A stretch of DNA of 64,000 bases from an uncultured Enhydrobacter sp. (GTDB lineage: Bacteria > Pseudomonadota > Gammaproteobacteria > Pseudomonadales > Moraxellaceae). This document shows positions 35,027 through 43,782 of this stretch, one piece after another. A program made the translations under genes and the position numbers. Every line of letters starts with the position of its first letter. The stretch's first letter is position 1. Where the stretch lies: the NCBI GenBank assembly GCA_946222995.1, contig CAMIOS010000014.1, forward strand, positions 1 to 64,000. Direction: 5' to 3'. Below the pieces are notes generated by a model. That model did not search any database, had not been told where the DNA came from, and saw only the letters and a program-made list of their open reading frames with translations.

Positions 35027-36187
35027 ATGTCAAAGCGTGATTTTTATGAAGTGTTAGGGGTGAGTAAAACCGCTGATGAGCAAGAAATCAAGAAAGCCTA
35101 TCGCAAATTGGCGATGAAATACCATCCTGACCGTAACCCTGATGATGCCGATGCCGAAGAAAAATTTAAAGAAGCCTCGCTTGCCTATGAGGTGTTAAGC
35201 GATAGCCAAAAACGTTCGGCATATGACCGCATGGGGCATGCGGCGTTTGAAAATGGCATGGGCGGTGGTGGTTTTGCGGGCGGGAACTTCCAAGATATTT
35301 TTGGCGATATTTTCGGCAATATGGGCGGACGAGCCAGTGCTGGCGGTTTCCAAGATATTTTTGGTGACTTATTTGGTGGCGGTGGTCGTAGTAGCCGCTC
35401 CCGTCGTGGCGCTGATCTACGTTACATGCTCGACTTGACGCTTGAAGAAGCAGTACAAGGTACCAAAAAACAAATTAACTTCACTTCGCCTGTGCCGTGT
35501 GAAGCCTGTGATGGCAAAGGCGCAAAAAACGCCAGCGATATCGCCACCTGCTCAACGTGTGGCGGGCACGGTGTGGTGCGTATGCAGCAAGGCTTTTTTG
35601 CAGTACAGCAAACCTGCCCGACCTGTCACGGTAGTGGCAAAGAAATTAAGACTCCCTGTGATGTGTGTCATGGCTCAGGAATTCAAGACAAATCTCGCAC
35701 CCTTGAGGTGACTATCCCTGCGGGTGTGGATAATGGTGACCGTGTGCGCCTAAGTGGTGAAGGGGAAGCGGTAACAGGTGGCGAAAGTGGCGACTTGTAT
35801 GTTGAAATTCATGTTAAAGCGCATCCGATTTTCAAACGAGATGGGGCAGACTTGTATATGGATGTGCCGATCAGCTTTACTGATGCTGCACTTGGCAAAG
35901 AAGTCGAAGTACCAACACTCGATGGGCGGGTAAATTTACGTATCCCTGAAGGCACGCAAAGCCACAAAATTTTCCGTATCAAAGGCAAAGGTATTACGCC
36001 AGTTCGCACCACCATGAAAGGGGATTTATTGTGCCGAGTGATTGTCGAAACCCCGACCAACCTTAACAACGAGCAAAAAGACCTACTACGTCAATTGCAA
36101 GCGTCGATGGGTGACCATCAGCAATCGACACAGAAAAAATCGTTCTTCGATAAACTTAAAGAAGATGTCAAAGAGTTGTTTGATTGA
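35027..36187 (+). CDS. dnaJ: Molecular chaperone DnaJ
   Basis: 386 residues from the ATG at 35027, which has AAAGGAG upstream; an earlier frame-open ATG lies inside the parS region and is not used. The J-domain has the HPD motif (KYHPDRNPDD, about 33-42). A Gly/Phe-rich linker contains a duplicated QDIFGD segment, and four zinc repeats follow (CEACDGKG, CSTCGGHG, CPTCHGSG, CDVCHGSG). DnaJ delivers substrates to DnaK and stimulates its ATPase. dnaK is not next to it. Heat-shock control is expected but no clear sigma-32 promoter was identified. Confidence 0.97.
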   Translation: MSKRDFYEVLGVSKTADEQEIKKAYRKLAMKYHPDRNPDDADAEEKFKEASLAYEVLSDSQKRSAYDRMGHAAFENGMGGGGFAGGNFQDIFGDIFGNMGGRASAGGFQDIFGDLFGGGGRSSRSRRGADLRYMLDLTLEEAVQGTKKQINFTSPVPCEACDGKGAKNASDIATCSTCGGHGVVRMQQGFFAVQQTCPTCHGSGKEIKTPCDVCHGSGIQDKSRTLEVTIPAGVDNGDRVRLSGEGEAVTGGESGDLYVEIHVKAHPIFKRDGADLYMDVPISFTDAALGKEVEVPTLDGRVNLRIPEGTQSHKIFRIKGKGITPVRTTMKGDLLCRVIVETPTNLNNEQKDLLRQLQASMGDHQQSTQKKSFFDKLKEDVKELFD

Positions 36188-36228
36188 TAAATTGACCTAA
36201 GTGTATCTAATAACCACAGGAAGACTGG

Positions 36229-37014
36229 ATGAATAAAGCGTTGTTTCTTGGCTGCACCATTTCGTTGGCGAGTGTGAGTAACGCCAATACCTATGTGGTT
36301 GATACACTTGGTGGGGCGGCATTACAGCCGATTATTCAAAATCAGCTTAATCAATTGCCAAGCGGCGGCAATGTCATGGTGTATCAAGACCGCTTGGTCA
36401 TTAATACCACGCCACAAAACTATGCACAAGTTAGCCAACTGATTCGCCAACTTGATAAAATGCCCCAAATCCTCACCGTCGCTGTGCAGGTGGGGCAAAA
36501 TAGCTCAACTTATCAAAACACCGGCTATGGCAATATCGATGTCATCAATCGCCAAGTCTATATCAATGGTCGCTGGCGAAATAGCCAAAGCCAAACTATG
36601 AGCAATCAGCTATACCAAGTGCAAACTTTATCGGGAAAACCTGCCAGTATTGGGCTTGCGCAGATTTTGTCCACACCGACGGTTATTGTGAATGGCTCTC
36701 GACGAGGCTATTCAAACAACTATCCGCAAGTGTTGATTGGTAATACCCTGTTGTCAGCAAATCAAGGTATTAGCGTGATTCCTACCGCCCTGCCAAATGG
36801 ACAAATCCAAGTACAAATTGAAGAAGCTAATGATAAATTTGGTAGGTTATCTGGTCAAACGGTAGTGCGTGAGCAAAATTTATCCACAACCATCACAGTC
36901 AATCCCAATCAATGGACTACCATCGGCTATGTGACGAATCAATCCCAAACCAATGGCACGTATGGCAGCTCTCATCAAACTTGGCATACGCCGATTCAAA
37001 TCATGGTGCATTAA
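36229..37014 (+). CDS. Short secretin-like (NolW/N1-domain) exported protein
   Basis: 261 residues with a signal peptide (ending ASVSNA, about 19). It has an N0/N1 secretin-type segment with VVDTLGGAALQPIIQNQLNQLP and a LVINTTPQNYAQVSQLIRQLDKMPQIL stretch typical of NolW-like domains. The second half has strands resembling the secretin core entry (QTLSGKPASIGLAQILSTPTVIVNG, then TTITVNPNQWTTIGYVTN). It is far shorter than a full secretin and lacks a complete pore domain, so it may be an accessory or a periplasmic remnant. No secretion or pilus genes are near. It overlaps the next gene's stop by four bases. Confidence 0.65.
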   Translation: MNKALFLGCTISLASVSNANTYVVDTLGGAALQPIIQNQLNQLPSGGNVMVYQDRLVINTTPQNYAQVSQLIRQLDKMPQILTVAVQVGQNSSTYQNTGYGNIDVINRQVYINGRWRNSQSQTMSNQLYQVQTLSGKPASIGLAQILSTPTVIVNGSRRGYSNNYPQVLIGNTLLSANQGISVIPTALPNGQIQVQIEEANDKFGRLSGQTVVREQNLSTTITVNPNQWTTIGYVTNQSQTNGTYGSSHQTWHTPIQIMVH

Positions 37015-37616
37015 TCTTTGACTGCCAACGTAATGGTATAAGTTTTGCCTTGTTTGATTTTATCACTATTGCCAAAAACTTCGGTAAACGAGCGTTTCAT
37101 AAAATCCCTAAGCCCGTTAATCGTTACCACATAAAACCGTGCACCGCTTTCCATCGCATTGTATGCATCAAGCAAGTATAGATAATGCTGTTCTTTACTG
37201 GCCTTTGCGGGCAAATTACTCATCACTAGGCTGAATTTTTTATCTTTATCCACATCTCGAAAGCCGTTGGATAGCTGAACATGGGCGTTCGTTAGGCCAT
37301 TTTTTTGGCAGTTGAGTTTGGCGTATTCAACCGCAACAAAGTCTTTGTCAATCAGTAAATGCTGTCCGTTGGGACATTCACGGGCGGCGGTCATACCAAG
37401 CACGCCATAGCCACAGCCGAGGTCGATGGAATTGTCATCCGCTTTAAACTCCATGTGGTCGAGTAGCATCAGCGAGCCGTCGTCGAGTTTTTCTGGGGAG
37501 AAAATACCCCATGTGCTGGTAAAGTGAAACGGCTTGCCCAGTACGTCTTGGGTGAATTGGATGTCTTCTCGCCAATGGGCGAATTTTTTGAGTAAGTCGG
37601 GGTCAATAGCGTGCAT
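37011..37616 (-). CDS. Class I SAM-dependent methyltransferase related to RsmC-type 'small' domain
   Basis: 201 residues from the ATG at 37616, which has GGAAAG upstream; an ATG at 37637 overlaps vapC. The cofactor motif is SIDLGCGYGVLGM, with acidic LLIDKDFVAVEYA following, as in the RsmC/RlmG methyltransferase domain. The usual catalytic NPPF motif reads SNLPAKASKEQ, a variant that lacks the NPP core. It may be an rRNA guanine methyltransferase subfamily, or have another substrate. Convergent with the secretin-like gene, with overlapping stop codons. Confidence 0.75.
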   Translation of the reverse strand: MHAIDPDLLKKFAHWREDIQFTQDVLGKPFHFTSTWGIFSPEKLDDGSLMLLDHMEFKADDNSIDLGCGYGVLGMTAARECPNGQHLLIDKDFVAVEYAKLNCQKNGLTNAHVQLSNGFRDVDKDKKFSLVMSNLPAKASKEQHYLYLLDAYNAMESGARFYVVTINGLRDFMKRSFTEVFGNSDKIKQGKTYTITLAVKD

Positions 37617-37629
37617 AAGCTTTCCAAAA

Positions 37630-38043
37630 TTAAACAAGGTTTAAGCCAAAAGGTTGGTAGTTAACAAATTTACCATCTTGTGACAGTAAGGCGTAATTTT
37701 CTTGGATACATTGCCAAATCATAATGCGGTCAAATGGGTCTTTGTGTTTTTCCATACTTGGTAATTCAAATAAACTTGCCATCACTTGATGATTGATATC
37801 CAAAATCTCAAAGCCCATTTCTTTTATCATGTTCGGTAATTGATTGGGTAATAAACCGTTAAGTTCGAGTTTGCCAAGATGAAATTTTATTGAAATTTCC
37901 CATAGCGTCGTACTGCACACATAAATCGTATTGTCTGTATCTTCCAAAATGACCATGATTTTTTTGTCGATACTCTGTGGGCTAAATAGCAACCATAATA
38001 AAATATGCGTATCGATGATAAATTTTTGTGAAGAAGTTGTCAT
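37630..38043 (-). CDS. vapC: PIN-domain ribonuclease toxin (VapC type)
   Basis: 137 residues with a PIN fold. Acidic residues are in place: Asp11 (FIIDTHILLWLL), Glu49 (TLWEISIKFHLGKL), Asp102/Asp106 (HKDPFDRIMIWQ), and Asp123 (LSQDGKF). VapC toxins cleave tRNA or rRNA and need Mg. Its start overlaps the stop of the upstream antitoxin by four bases (ATGA), so the pair is translationally coupled. Confidence 0.9.
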   Translation of the reverse strand: MTTSSQKFIIDTHILLWLLFSPQSIDKKIMVILEDTDNTIYVCSTTLWEISIKFHLGKLELNGLLPNQLPNMIKEMGFEILDINHQVMASLFELPSMEKHKDPFDRIMIWQCIQENYALLSQDGKFVNYQPFGLNLV

Positions 38044-38273
38044 AAATTAATAAACGCTTCTTCAGTCATTTCAAAGTCATCATGCATTTTAAAGCTACCT
38101 TTGCCAACCATTTGCCCAAATTGGCGTTTGGGTTTTTTAGTTGTGTGAACAGATTTTTCGGTATTTTGTGCGACCAAAAAATTGATAAAATCCAAGGCTG
38201 TTTTTTGGCTTGCCGGCGGTAAAATTTGTAATTGATGAATGGCTTGCGATATGGTTTGCGAATTTGGTTGCAT
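38040..38273 (-). CDS. vapB: VapB-type antitoxin (DUF2281-like)
   Basis: 77 residues. The N-terminal half (ISQAIHQLQILPPASQKTALDFINFLVAQ) resembles DUF2281 antitoxins. The second half is basic then acidic (FGQMVGKGSFKMHDDFEMTEEAFINL), ending with the usual toxin-binding tail. It lies directly upstream of and overlaps the PIN toxin gene, in normal antitoxin-toxin order. GGAGA precedes the ATG. Confidence 0.85.
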   Translation of the reverse strand: MQPNSQTISQAIHQLQILPPASQKTALDFINFLVAQNTEKSVHTTKKPKRQFGQMVGKGSFKMHDDFEMTEEAFINL

Positions 38274-38289
38274 TTTTGATTCTCCTATA

Positions 38290-39780
38290 TTAAATCACCT
38301 TACTAAAGCGATTTTGGTGCTTTTGATTGAGATACGTATCAAACACCATCGCCACATTTCGCCCTAGCAAACGTCCTTTTGGCAAAATCCGAATGCCCTT
38401 GGCATCCATATTAACTAGCTTATCCATCTGCATCTCACCGAGTTGCTGAATCTCATCAATAAAATACGTCATCGGGTCAATACTAAAACGGGTGTTTAAA
38501 TCCTTAAAATCCACATAATCATGGCACAACAAATTCATAATCACATATCGACGCAGCAAATCGGGCAAGCGAGCGTGAATGCGTTTTACTGCAGGCAATT
38601 TATGTTGGTTAATGGCGGTTTGATATTCCCCCAAATCCGTTGAATTTTGTAAATAATCTACCCCAATCTGGCTAATCGCCGACACGCCAAAACCCAGTAA
38701 ATCACAATTGCCATGTGTGGTATAACCCTGAAAATTGCGGTGCAGTTTACCGTCACGTTGGGCAATGGCTAGCTCGTCATCAGGCTTGGCAAAATGGTCA
38801 ATGCCAATATATTGGTATCCAGCTTCAGTCAAGGCATTGATGGTATTGCCGAGCATCGTGAGCTTATCAGCTGGGCTTGGCAAATCCGCCTCATTAATTT
38901 GGCGTTGTCCTTTAAAGCGTTCAGGCAAATGCGCATAGTTAAATACTGATAAGCGGTCGGGTGAGATGTCAATAATCCGCTCAACCGTGTGTCGCATGGT
39001 TTCAATAGTCTGATGTGGCAAGCCATAAATTAAATCAATATTGATGGAATGAAAGCCAAAACGGCGAGCCTCAAGCATCACGCCCTGAATCATTTCTTCG
39101 GACTGCACTCGATTGACCGCGATTTGTACGGTTTCTTCGAGGTCTTGCACGCCAAAACTCACACGGTTAAAGCCTAGCCCGCGCAACACTTCAAGCGTGG
39201 TTGGGCGCAGCTCACGAGGGTCGATTTCAATCGAATAATCAGCAGTGGGCTTATCACTAAAGGTAAATTGGGTATGCAAAAAGTTCCACAATTTGACCAA
39301 TTCATAATCGGTCAAAAAGGTCGGTGTACCGCCCCCAAAATGCACTTGCTCGACAATTGGATCGCCTTGCATGAGGCTGCGTTTATGACGAATTTCGTTA
39401 AATAAATATTCAAGATAATCGCCCGAATCGCTGTTTTTCTTGGTGATGATTTTATTACACGCGCAGTAATAGCACAGATGACGGCAAAAAGGGATATGAA
39501 AATACAGCGACAACGGCACACGTGGATCTTTATTGGCTAAAATTTCCGCTTCTGCACCGCCCGTGATTGGCTCAAATTCTAATGCCGTGGGATACGAGGT
39601 ATATCTTGGACCTGAGCGATTGTATTTATTGATTAACGCTTCATTAAACAAATGCGTTTGCGTGGTTTGGCTGCGGTTGGTATTGGCGTATGGGTTTTCA
39701 ATGATTTCGACAGGGCGCTCAAAAAATGGGGTTGCATCAGGGGTAAAGCTGGGATTGGCGGTCGTGTTTTGAGTGGTCAT
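38290..39780 (-). CDS. hemN: Oxygen-independent coproporphyrinogen III dehydrogenase
   Basis: 496 residues from the ATG at 39780; a TTG 42 bases upstream is a weaker start. The radical-SAM motif is HIPFCRHLCYYCACNKI (Cys-x3-Cys-x2-Cys plus the fourth HemN cysteine), followed by VEQVHFGGGTPTFLT and the family end NLLCHDYVDF and GRLLGRNVAMVFD. It decarboxylates coproporphyrinogen III to protoporphyrinogen IX anaerobically. The N-terminal 40 residues before the RYTSYPTALEF start of the domain are unusual and Asn/Thr-rich. No FNR box is obvious. Confidence 0.95.
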   Translation of the reverse strand: MTTQNTTANPSFTPDATPFFERPVEIIENPYANTNRSQTTQTHLFNEALINKYNRSGPRYTSYPTALEFEPITGGAEAEILANKDPRVPLSLYFHIPFCRHLCYYCACNKIITKKNSDSGDYLEYLFNEIRHKRSLMQGDPIVEQVHFGGGTPTFLTDYELVKLWNFLHTQFTFSDKPTADYSIEIDPRELRPTTLEVLRGLGFNRVSFGVQDLEETVQIAVNRVQSEEMIQGVMLEARRFGFHSINIDLIYGLPHQTIETMRHTVERIIDISPDRLSVFNYAHLPERFKGQRQINEADLPSPADKLTMLGNTINALTEAGYQYIGIDHFAKPDDELAIAQRDGKLHRNFQGYTTHGNCDLLGFGVSAISQIGVDYLQNSTDLGEYQTAINQHKLPAVKRIHARLPDLLRRYVIMNLLCHDYVDFKDLNTRFSIDPMTYFIDEIQQLGEMQMDKLVNMDAKGIRILPKGRLLGRNVAMVFDTYLNQKHQNRFSKVI

Positions 39781-39943
39781 CGTAGGCTCTTTTGGCGATG
39801 TGATCGCAAAATTAGGGTGCAAGAATGGCAGTTAAGCTAAAAAGAAAATAGACGTTTATTATAGCATAGTTGCCGTTTTCATTGAGTTGGTGGATTGGGT
39901 AAAACAGGGTTAAAAACCAACACCTAAACACAGTAATCAATAA

Positions 39944-39962
39944 AGGTGCTTACCTAGCACCT
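39944..39962 (-). terminator. Weak terminator-like hairpin after nhaD
   Basis: AGGTGC and GCACCT form a six-base-pair stem with a seven-base loop, followed on the minus strand by TTATT. It lies 48 bases beyond the nhaD stop. Confidence 0.45.
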
Positions 39963-40009
39963 GTTTTATAGCTTTTTTATAGCTTTGCACTTTAACATGA
40001 CCATAAATA

Positions 40010-41485
40010 CTAATGCAGCATCGTTTCCACCAACACATATACCGCCGCCCCAGCTAAATAGCCTGCAAGAGCCAGCCAAGTGATTTTTTTCATATACCAC
40101 ATAAACGGAATTTTCTCCATCCCCATTGCCGCCACGCCCGATGCCGAGCCAATAATCAAGCAGCTACCACCTGTGCCTGCACAATATGCCAAAAATTCCC
40201 AAAACAAACCATTTTGGGTAAAAAATGCCAAGCGACTTGCTTCGGCACCTGTGGCTTGGGCTGCCTGAGCAATACTGGCATCGGTGGCAAGTGGGTACAT
40301 ATTCATCGCCCCCGCCACCAACGGCACGTTATCGACAATCGAGGACAATAAGCCAATCATCACATTGATCACATACACATTACCAAAGCGTTTATCCAGC
40401 CAATGAGCCACATCGGTCAAAATACCGCCCGTTGCCAATGCCGCTACCGCAAGCAAAATTCCTAAGAAAAACAAAATACTGGGCATATCAATACGGCTTA
40501 ACACCCCTTCCACCCCAATTCGCTCACGGATATAATCATCTTGATGACGGTGCATGATTTCGGTGACCATCCATAAAATCGCCAAACCAAATAACACCCC
40601 AATATACGGTGGTAAATGGGTGACCGTCTTAAAAATCGGCACAAACGCCAATGCCCCAAGCCCCAACACCAACACCAACATACGCATTTTGGCATTAATT
40701 TGTTGTTGGGCTTGGGTTTTGACAGTCGCTCGTAAATTGTCGATTCGTTCATTTAACGGTAAATTTAGCGGATTAAAAACCTCATTGACACTAGACACGC
40801 GCTGAGCGCCTTGCGGCGGCGAGATGGTTTGACCTTTTAGCTGCATACTTACCAATAACAAAGGCACGAGCGTACACACGATACTTGGCAAAAACACATT
40901 CGCCATAATCCCCGTGGCAGTGATTTGTCCGCCAATCCACAGCATGGTGGTAGTCACATCGCCCACAGGCGACCAAGCCCCACCTGCATTGGCGGCAATC
41001 ACAATTAAACCGGCAAAATACCACCGCATTTTTTGGTCATCGATGATTTTGGCAACCAGCGATATCATCACAATGGTGGTGGTCAGATTATCGAGTAACG
41101 AGGATAAAAAGAACGTCAAAATGGTAATCACCCACAATAACTTGGTGGCGTTTTGGGTAGTGATTTTATCAGTAATGACCCGAAAGCCGTCATGGGCATC
41201 GATGAGTTCAACAATTGTCATTGCTCCCATCAAAAAGAACAAAATCTCAGCAATCTCTGCCAAATGCGCTCGCAACTGCTCACCGACAAAATGCACACTT
41301 TCACCTGCTTCTGTGCCTTGTAGTGCAGGCACGCCCAAGTGATCTATCCCAAACATCAACAGCGTCCATAGTACAATCGCTGTGAGCAACGCACTTGCCG
41401 CTTTATTTACATGGATATTATGCTCGAAAGCAATCGCCATATAACCCAACACAAACACGATTGCAATCAACAAATACAATGACAT
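40010..41485 (-). CDS. nhaD: Na+/H+ antiporter NhaD
   Basis: 491 residues with about twelve membrane helices and the IT-superfamily NhaD layout: HLAEIAEILFFLMGAMTIVELIDAH, FLSSLLDNLTTTIVMISLVAK, NAGGAWSPVGDVTTTMLWIGG, and later LLSSIVDNVPLVAGAMNMYP and CAGTGGSCLIIGSASGVAAMG. It expels sodium in exchange for protons and helps at alkaline pH. The Asp-Asn pairs in the two LDN/VDN motifs are expected ion-binding sites. It is a single-gene unit, divergent from hisA. Confidence 0.9.
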   Translation of the reverse strand: MSLYLLIAIVFVLGYMAIAFEHNIHVNKAASALLTAIVLWTLLMFGIDHLGVPALQGTEAGESVHFVGEQLRAHLAEIAEILFFLMGAMTIVELIDAHDGFRVITDKITTQNATKLLWVITILTFFLSSLLDNLTTTIVMISLVAKIIDDQKMRWYFAGLIVIAANAGGAWSPVGDVTTTMLWIGGQITATGIMANVFLPSIVCTLVPLLLVSMQLKGQTISPPQGAQRVSSVNEVFNPLNLPLNERIDNLRATVKTQAQQQINAKMRMLVLVLGLGALAFVPIFKTVTHLPPYIGVLFGLAILWMVTEIMHRHQDDYIRERIGVEGVLSRIDMPSILFFLGILLAVAALATGGILTDVAHWLDKRFGNVYVINVMIGLLSSIVDNVPLVAGAMNMYPLATDASIAQAAQATGAEASRLAFFTQNGLFWEFLAYCAGTGGSCLIIGSASGVAAMGMEKIPFMWYMKKITWLALAGYLAGAAVYVLVETMLH

Positions 41486-41636
41486 ATCCCCATCCTTATC
41501 TTGCCAAATATTTACTTAACGGTTCAAAAATGTTTCACCCAATACTGCATTATACGGTAAAATCGAGTTATCGCATCTAGTTTAGCGAGTTGAGTCGCAA
41601 AACATGATGATTAATATCTACAAAAAGGAACCCACC

Positions 41637-42374
41637 ATGAGCGAGCCTACCTTAATCATACCTGCCATCGACCTAAAAGACGGCAAGTGTGTCCGCCTAA
41701 AACAAGGACGAATGGAAGATGATACCGTGTTTAGCGATGACCCTGTGGCAATGGCAGACCGTTGGGTAGCTGATGGGGCAAGACGCTTGCATTTGGTGGA
41801 TTTAAACGGGGCATTTGATGGGGTGCCTGTGCATAAAAACGTGGTCACCGCCATTGCCAAAGCCCATCCCGAGTTACCAATACAGCTTGGCGGCGGCGTA
41901 CGTAGTCTTGACACCATTCGCCATTATCTTGAGGCAGGCTTAACATATATCATCATCGGCACCAAAGCGGCAGAACAGCCTGAATTTGTTGAAGCGGCGT
42001 GCCGAGAGTTTGCGGGGCATATTATCGTCGGGATTGATGCCAAAGACGGGATGGTGGCAACCCACGGTTGGGCGAATGTTACCGATGTCAAAGCGGTGGA
42101 TTTGGCAAAACGCTTTGCCGATGCGGGCGTGTCGAGTATTGTTTATACCGATATTGCCCGTGATGGCATGATGCAAGGCGTGAATGTCGAGCAAACGGTT
42201 AATTTGGCAAAATATAGCGGGTTGTCTGTGATTGCTTCAGGTGGTGTGACGGATTTGCAAGATATTGAAAATCTAAAGCCGTATGGCAACTATATTAAAG
42301 GTATTATCACAGGTCGGGCGATTTATGAAGGTACGCTGGATATCGCAGCGGCTCAAGCATTGCTAGATGGTTAA
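41637..42374 (+). CDS. hisA: Phosphoribosylformimino-AICAR ribotide isomerase
   Basis: 245 residues from the ATG at 41637, with AAAGGAA upstream. It is the fourth step of histidine synthesis: an isomerase converting ProFAR to PRFAR. The (beta/alpha)8 barrel has the acid-base residues Asp12 (PAIDLKDGKCVRL) and the second Asp in IVGIDAKDGMV, with phosphate motifs QLGGGVRS and VIASGGVTDLQD. hisF is 9 kb away on the other strand, so the his genes are not in one operon. Confidence 0.95.
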   Translation: MSEPTLIIPAIDLKDGKCVRLKQGRMEDDTVFSDDPVAMADRWVADGARRLHLVDLNGAFDGVPVHKNVVTAIAKAHPELPIQLGGGVRSLDTIRHYLEAGLTYIIIGTKAAEQPEFVEAACREFAGHIIVGIDAKDGMVATHGWANVTDVKAVDLAKRFADAGVSSIVYTDIARDGMMQGVNVEQTVNLAKYSGLSVIASGGVTDLQDIENLKPYGNYIKGIITGRAIYEGTLDIAAAQALLDG

Positions 42375-42495
42375 GTTAGATAATTAGATTAGACAATTAA
42401 GTGATTACTCAACAGTTACAAATTTTTTATCGTAACGTGATTATTTTTGTTAGACTAAAATTTTTTTCTATTTCACTCACATTAAGGAAAATACT

Positions 42496-43629
42496 ATGCC
42501 AGCATTAAGACAAGATATTGACCCAGATGGCTTGCTTGAATACTCGGTGGTCTATACCGACCGAGCATTAAACCATATGTCAAAAAAATTCCAACAAGTC
42601 ATGAATGACCTATCAACTAGCCTAAAACATGTCTATAACGCTGATGCCGTTGCCATCGTACCAGGGACAGGCACCTACGGCATGGAAGCGGTGGCACGTC
42701 AGCTAGCCACTGACCAAAACGTGCTTATTTTACGCAATGGCTTTTTTAGCTACCGTTGGACACAAATCATCGAAAAAGGCAAAATCACCGACAAAGCCAC
42801 AGTGCTGACTGCCGAGCCTGACGCTAGCCAAAAACCGCTACAATATCAGCCTGTGGCTATCGAAAAAGCCATCGCAGCGATACAACAGCATCAGCCCTCG
42901 GTGGTATTTGCCCCGCATGTCGAGACTGCCTCAGGTATTATGTTGCCCGATGATTACATCAAACAGCTTAGTGAGGCAGTGCATAGCGTGGGCGGTTTAC
43001 TGGTGATTGACTGCATTGCCTCGGGCTGTGTGTGGTTAGATATGAAAGCGTTGGGTATTGATGTATTGATTTCTGCGCCGCAAAAAGGCTGGGCAAGTAC
43101 GCCGTGTGCAGGACTTGTCATGATGAACGAAAAAGCCGTCGAGCGAGTGGATGCCACCGAATCGACCAGTTTTGGACTGGATTTAAAACAATGGCTCAAT
43201 ATCATGCGAGCCTATGAAAATGGGGGGCACGCGTACTATGCCACCATGCCAACCGACAGCCTTGTGCAGTTTCGAGATACCATCAAAGAAGCCGAAAACA
43301 TTGGACTATCTCGACTTAAAGACGCCCAATTTGAACTGGGTAAAAAAGTCCGTGCGGTGTTCGATAGCCGCGATATCATCAGCGTCACCACCCAAGACTA
43401 CCAAGCCCCAGGGGTAATAGTGGTCTATACTGACCGCGATGATATGCACAAAGGCAGTGCTTTCACCGCCCAAGGCTTACAAGTAGCGGCAGGCGTGCCG
43501 CTAAAAATCGGTGAGTCCGACAGCTTTAAAACCTTTCGGGTCGGTCTGTTTGGCTTAGATAAACTAAGCGACATCGACGGCACCGTTAGCCGCTTTGAAG
43601 CGGCATTGGATGCGGTACTAAAAGGATAA
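42496..43629 (+). CDS. Class V aminotransferase (alanine-glyoxylate/serine-pyruvate type)
   Basis: 377 residues with the AGXT-type layout: AIVPGTGTYGMEAVARQLA near the N-terminus, HVETASGIMLPDDYI, LLVIDCIASGCVW, and the PLP-lysine segment SAPQKGWASTPCAGLVMM. It should transfer an amino group between small amino and keto acids such as alanine or serine and glyoxylate. AAGGAA precedes the ATG. The true substrate is not given by context; its neighbours are hisA and hemC. Confidence 0.85.
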   Translation: MPALRQDIDPDGLLEYSVVYTDRALNHMSKKFQQVMNDLSTSLKHVYNADAVAIVPGTGTYGMEAVARQLATDQNVLILRNGFFSYRWTQIIEKGKITDKATVLTAEPDASQKPLQYQPVAIEKAIAAIQQHQPSVVFAPHVETASGIMLPDDYIKQLSEAVHSVGGLLVIDCIASGCVWLDMKALGIDVLISAPQKGWASTPCAGLVMMNEKAVERVDATESTSFGLDLKQWLNIMRAYENGGHAYYATMPTDSLVQFRDTIKEAENIGLSRLKDAQFELGKKVRAVFDSRDIISVTTQDYQAPGVIVVYTDRDDMHKGSAFTAQGLQVAAGVPLKIGESDSFKTFRVGLFGLDKLSDIDGTVSRFEAALDAVLKG

Positions 43630-43694
43630 AATTAATACTAAAATGAGCGCGTATATTTGCCGCAAGCGATTTTTTAAGCCATAAAATTTAGTGG

Positions 43695-43752
43695 TATACT
43701 AATACCTAATTGCCTGGTTGACACAACCAATTTGCAATTAGGTATTTTTTTG
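43695..43752 (+). terminator. Large T-tailed hairpin between the aminotransferase gene and hemC
   Basis: ATACCTAATTGC (43702-43713) and GCAATTAGGTAT (43734-43745) form a 12-base-pair outer stem, with GGTTG/CAACC nested inside, followed by seven T. It is a strong terminator for the aminotransferase gene. A TATACT box (43695-43700) immediately before it is a possible hemC -10, which would put the hairpin in the hemC leader. Confidence 0.8.
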
Positions 43753-43782
43753 CAAAAAATCTTAAAAATTATAGAGACACGC

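Noticed and set aside
43732..43782. Upstream extension of hemC
   Set aside because: It would begin inside the 3' arm of a terminator-like hairpin and has no ribosome-binding site; the ATG at 43783 fits the family N-terminus.
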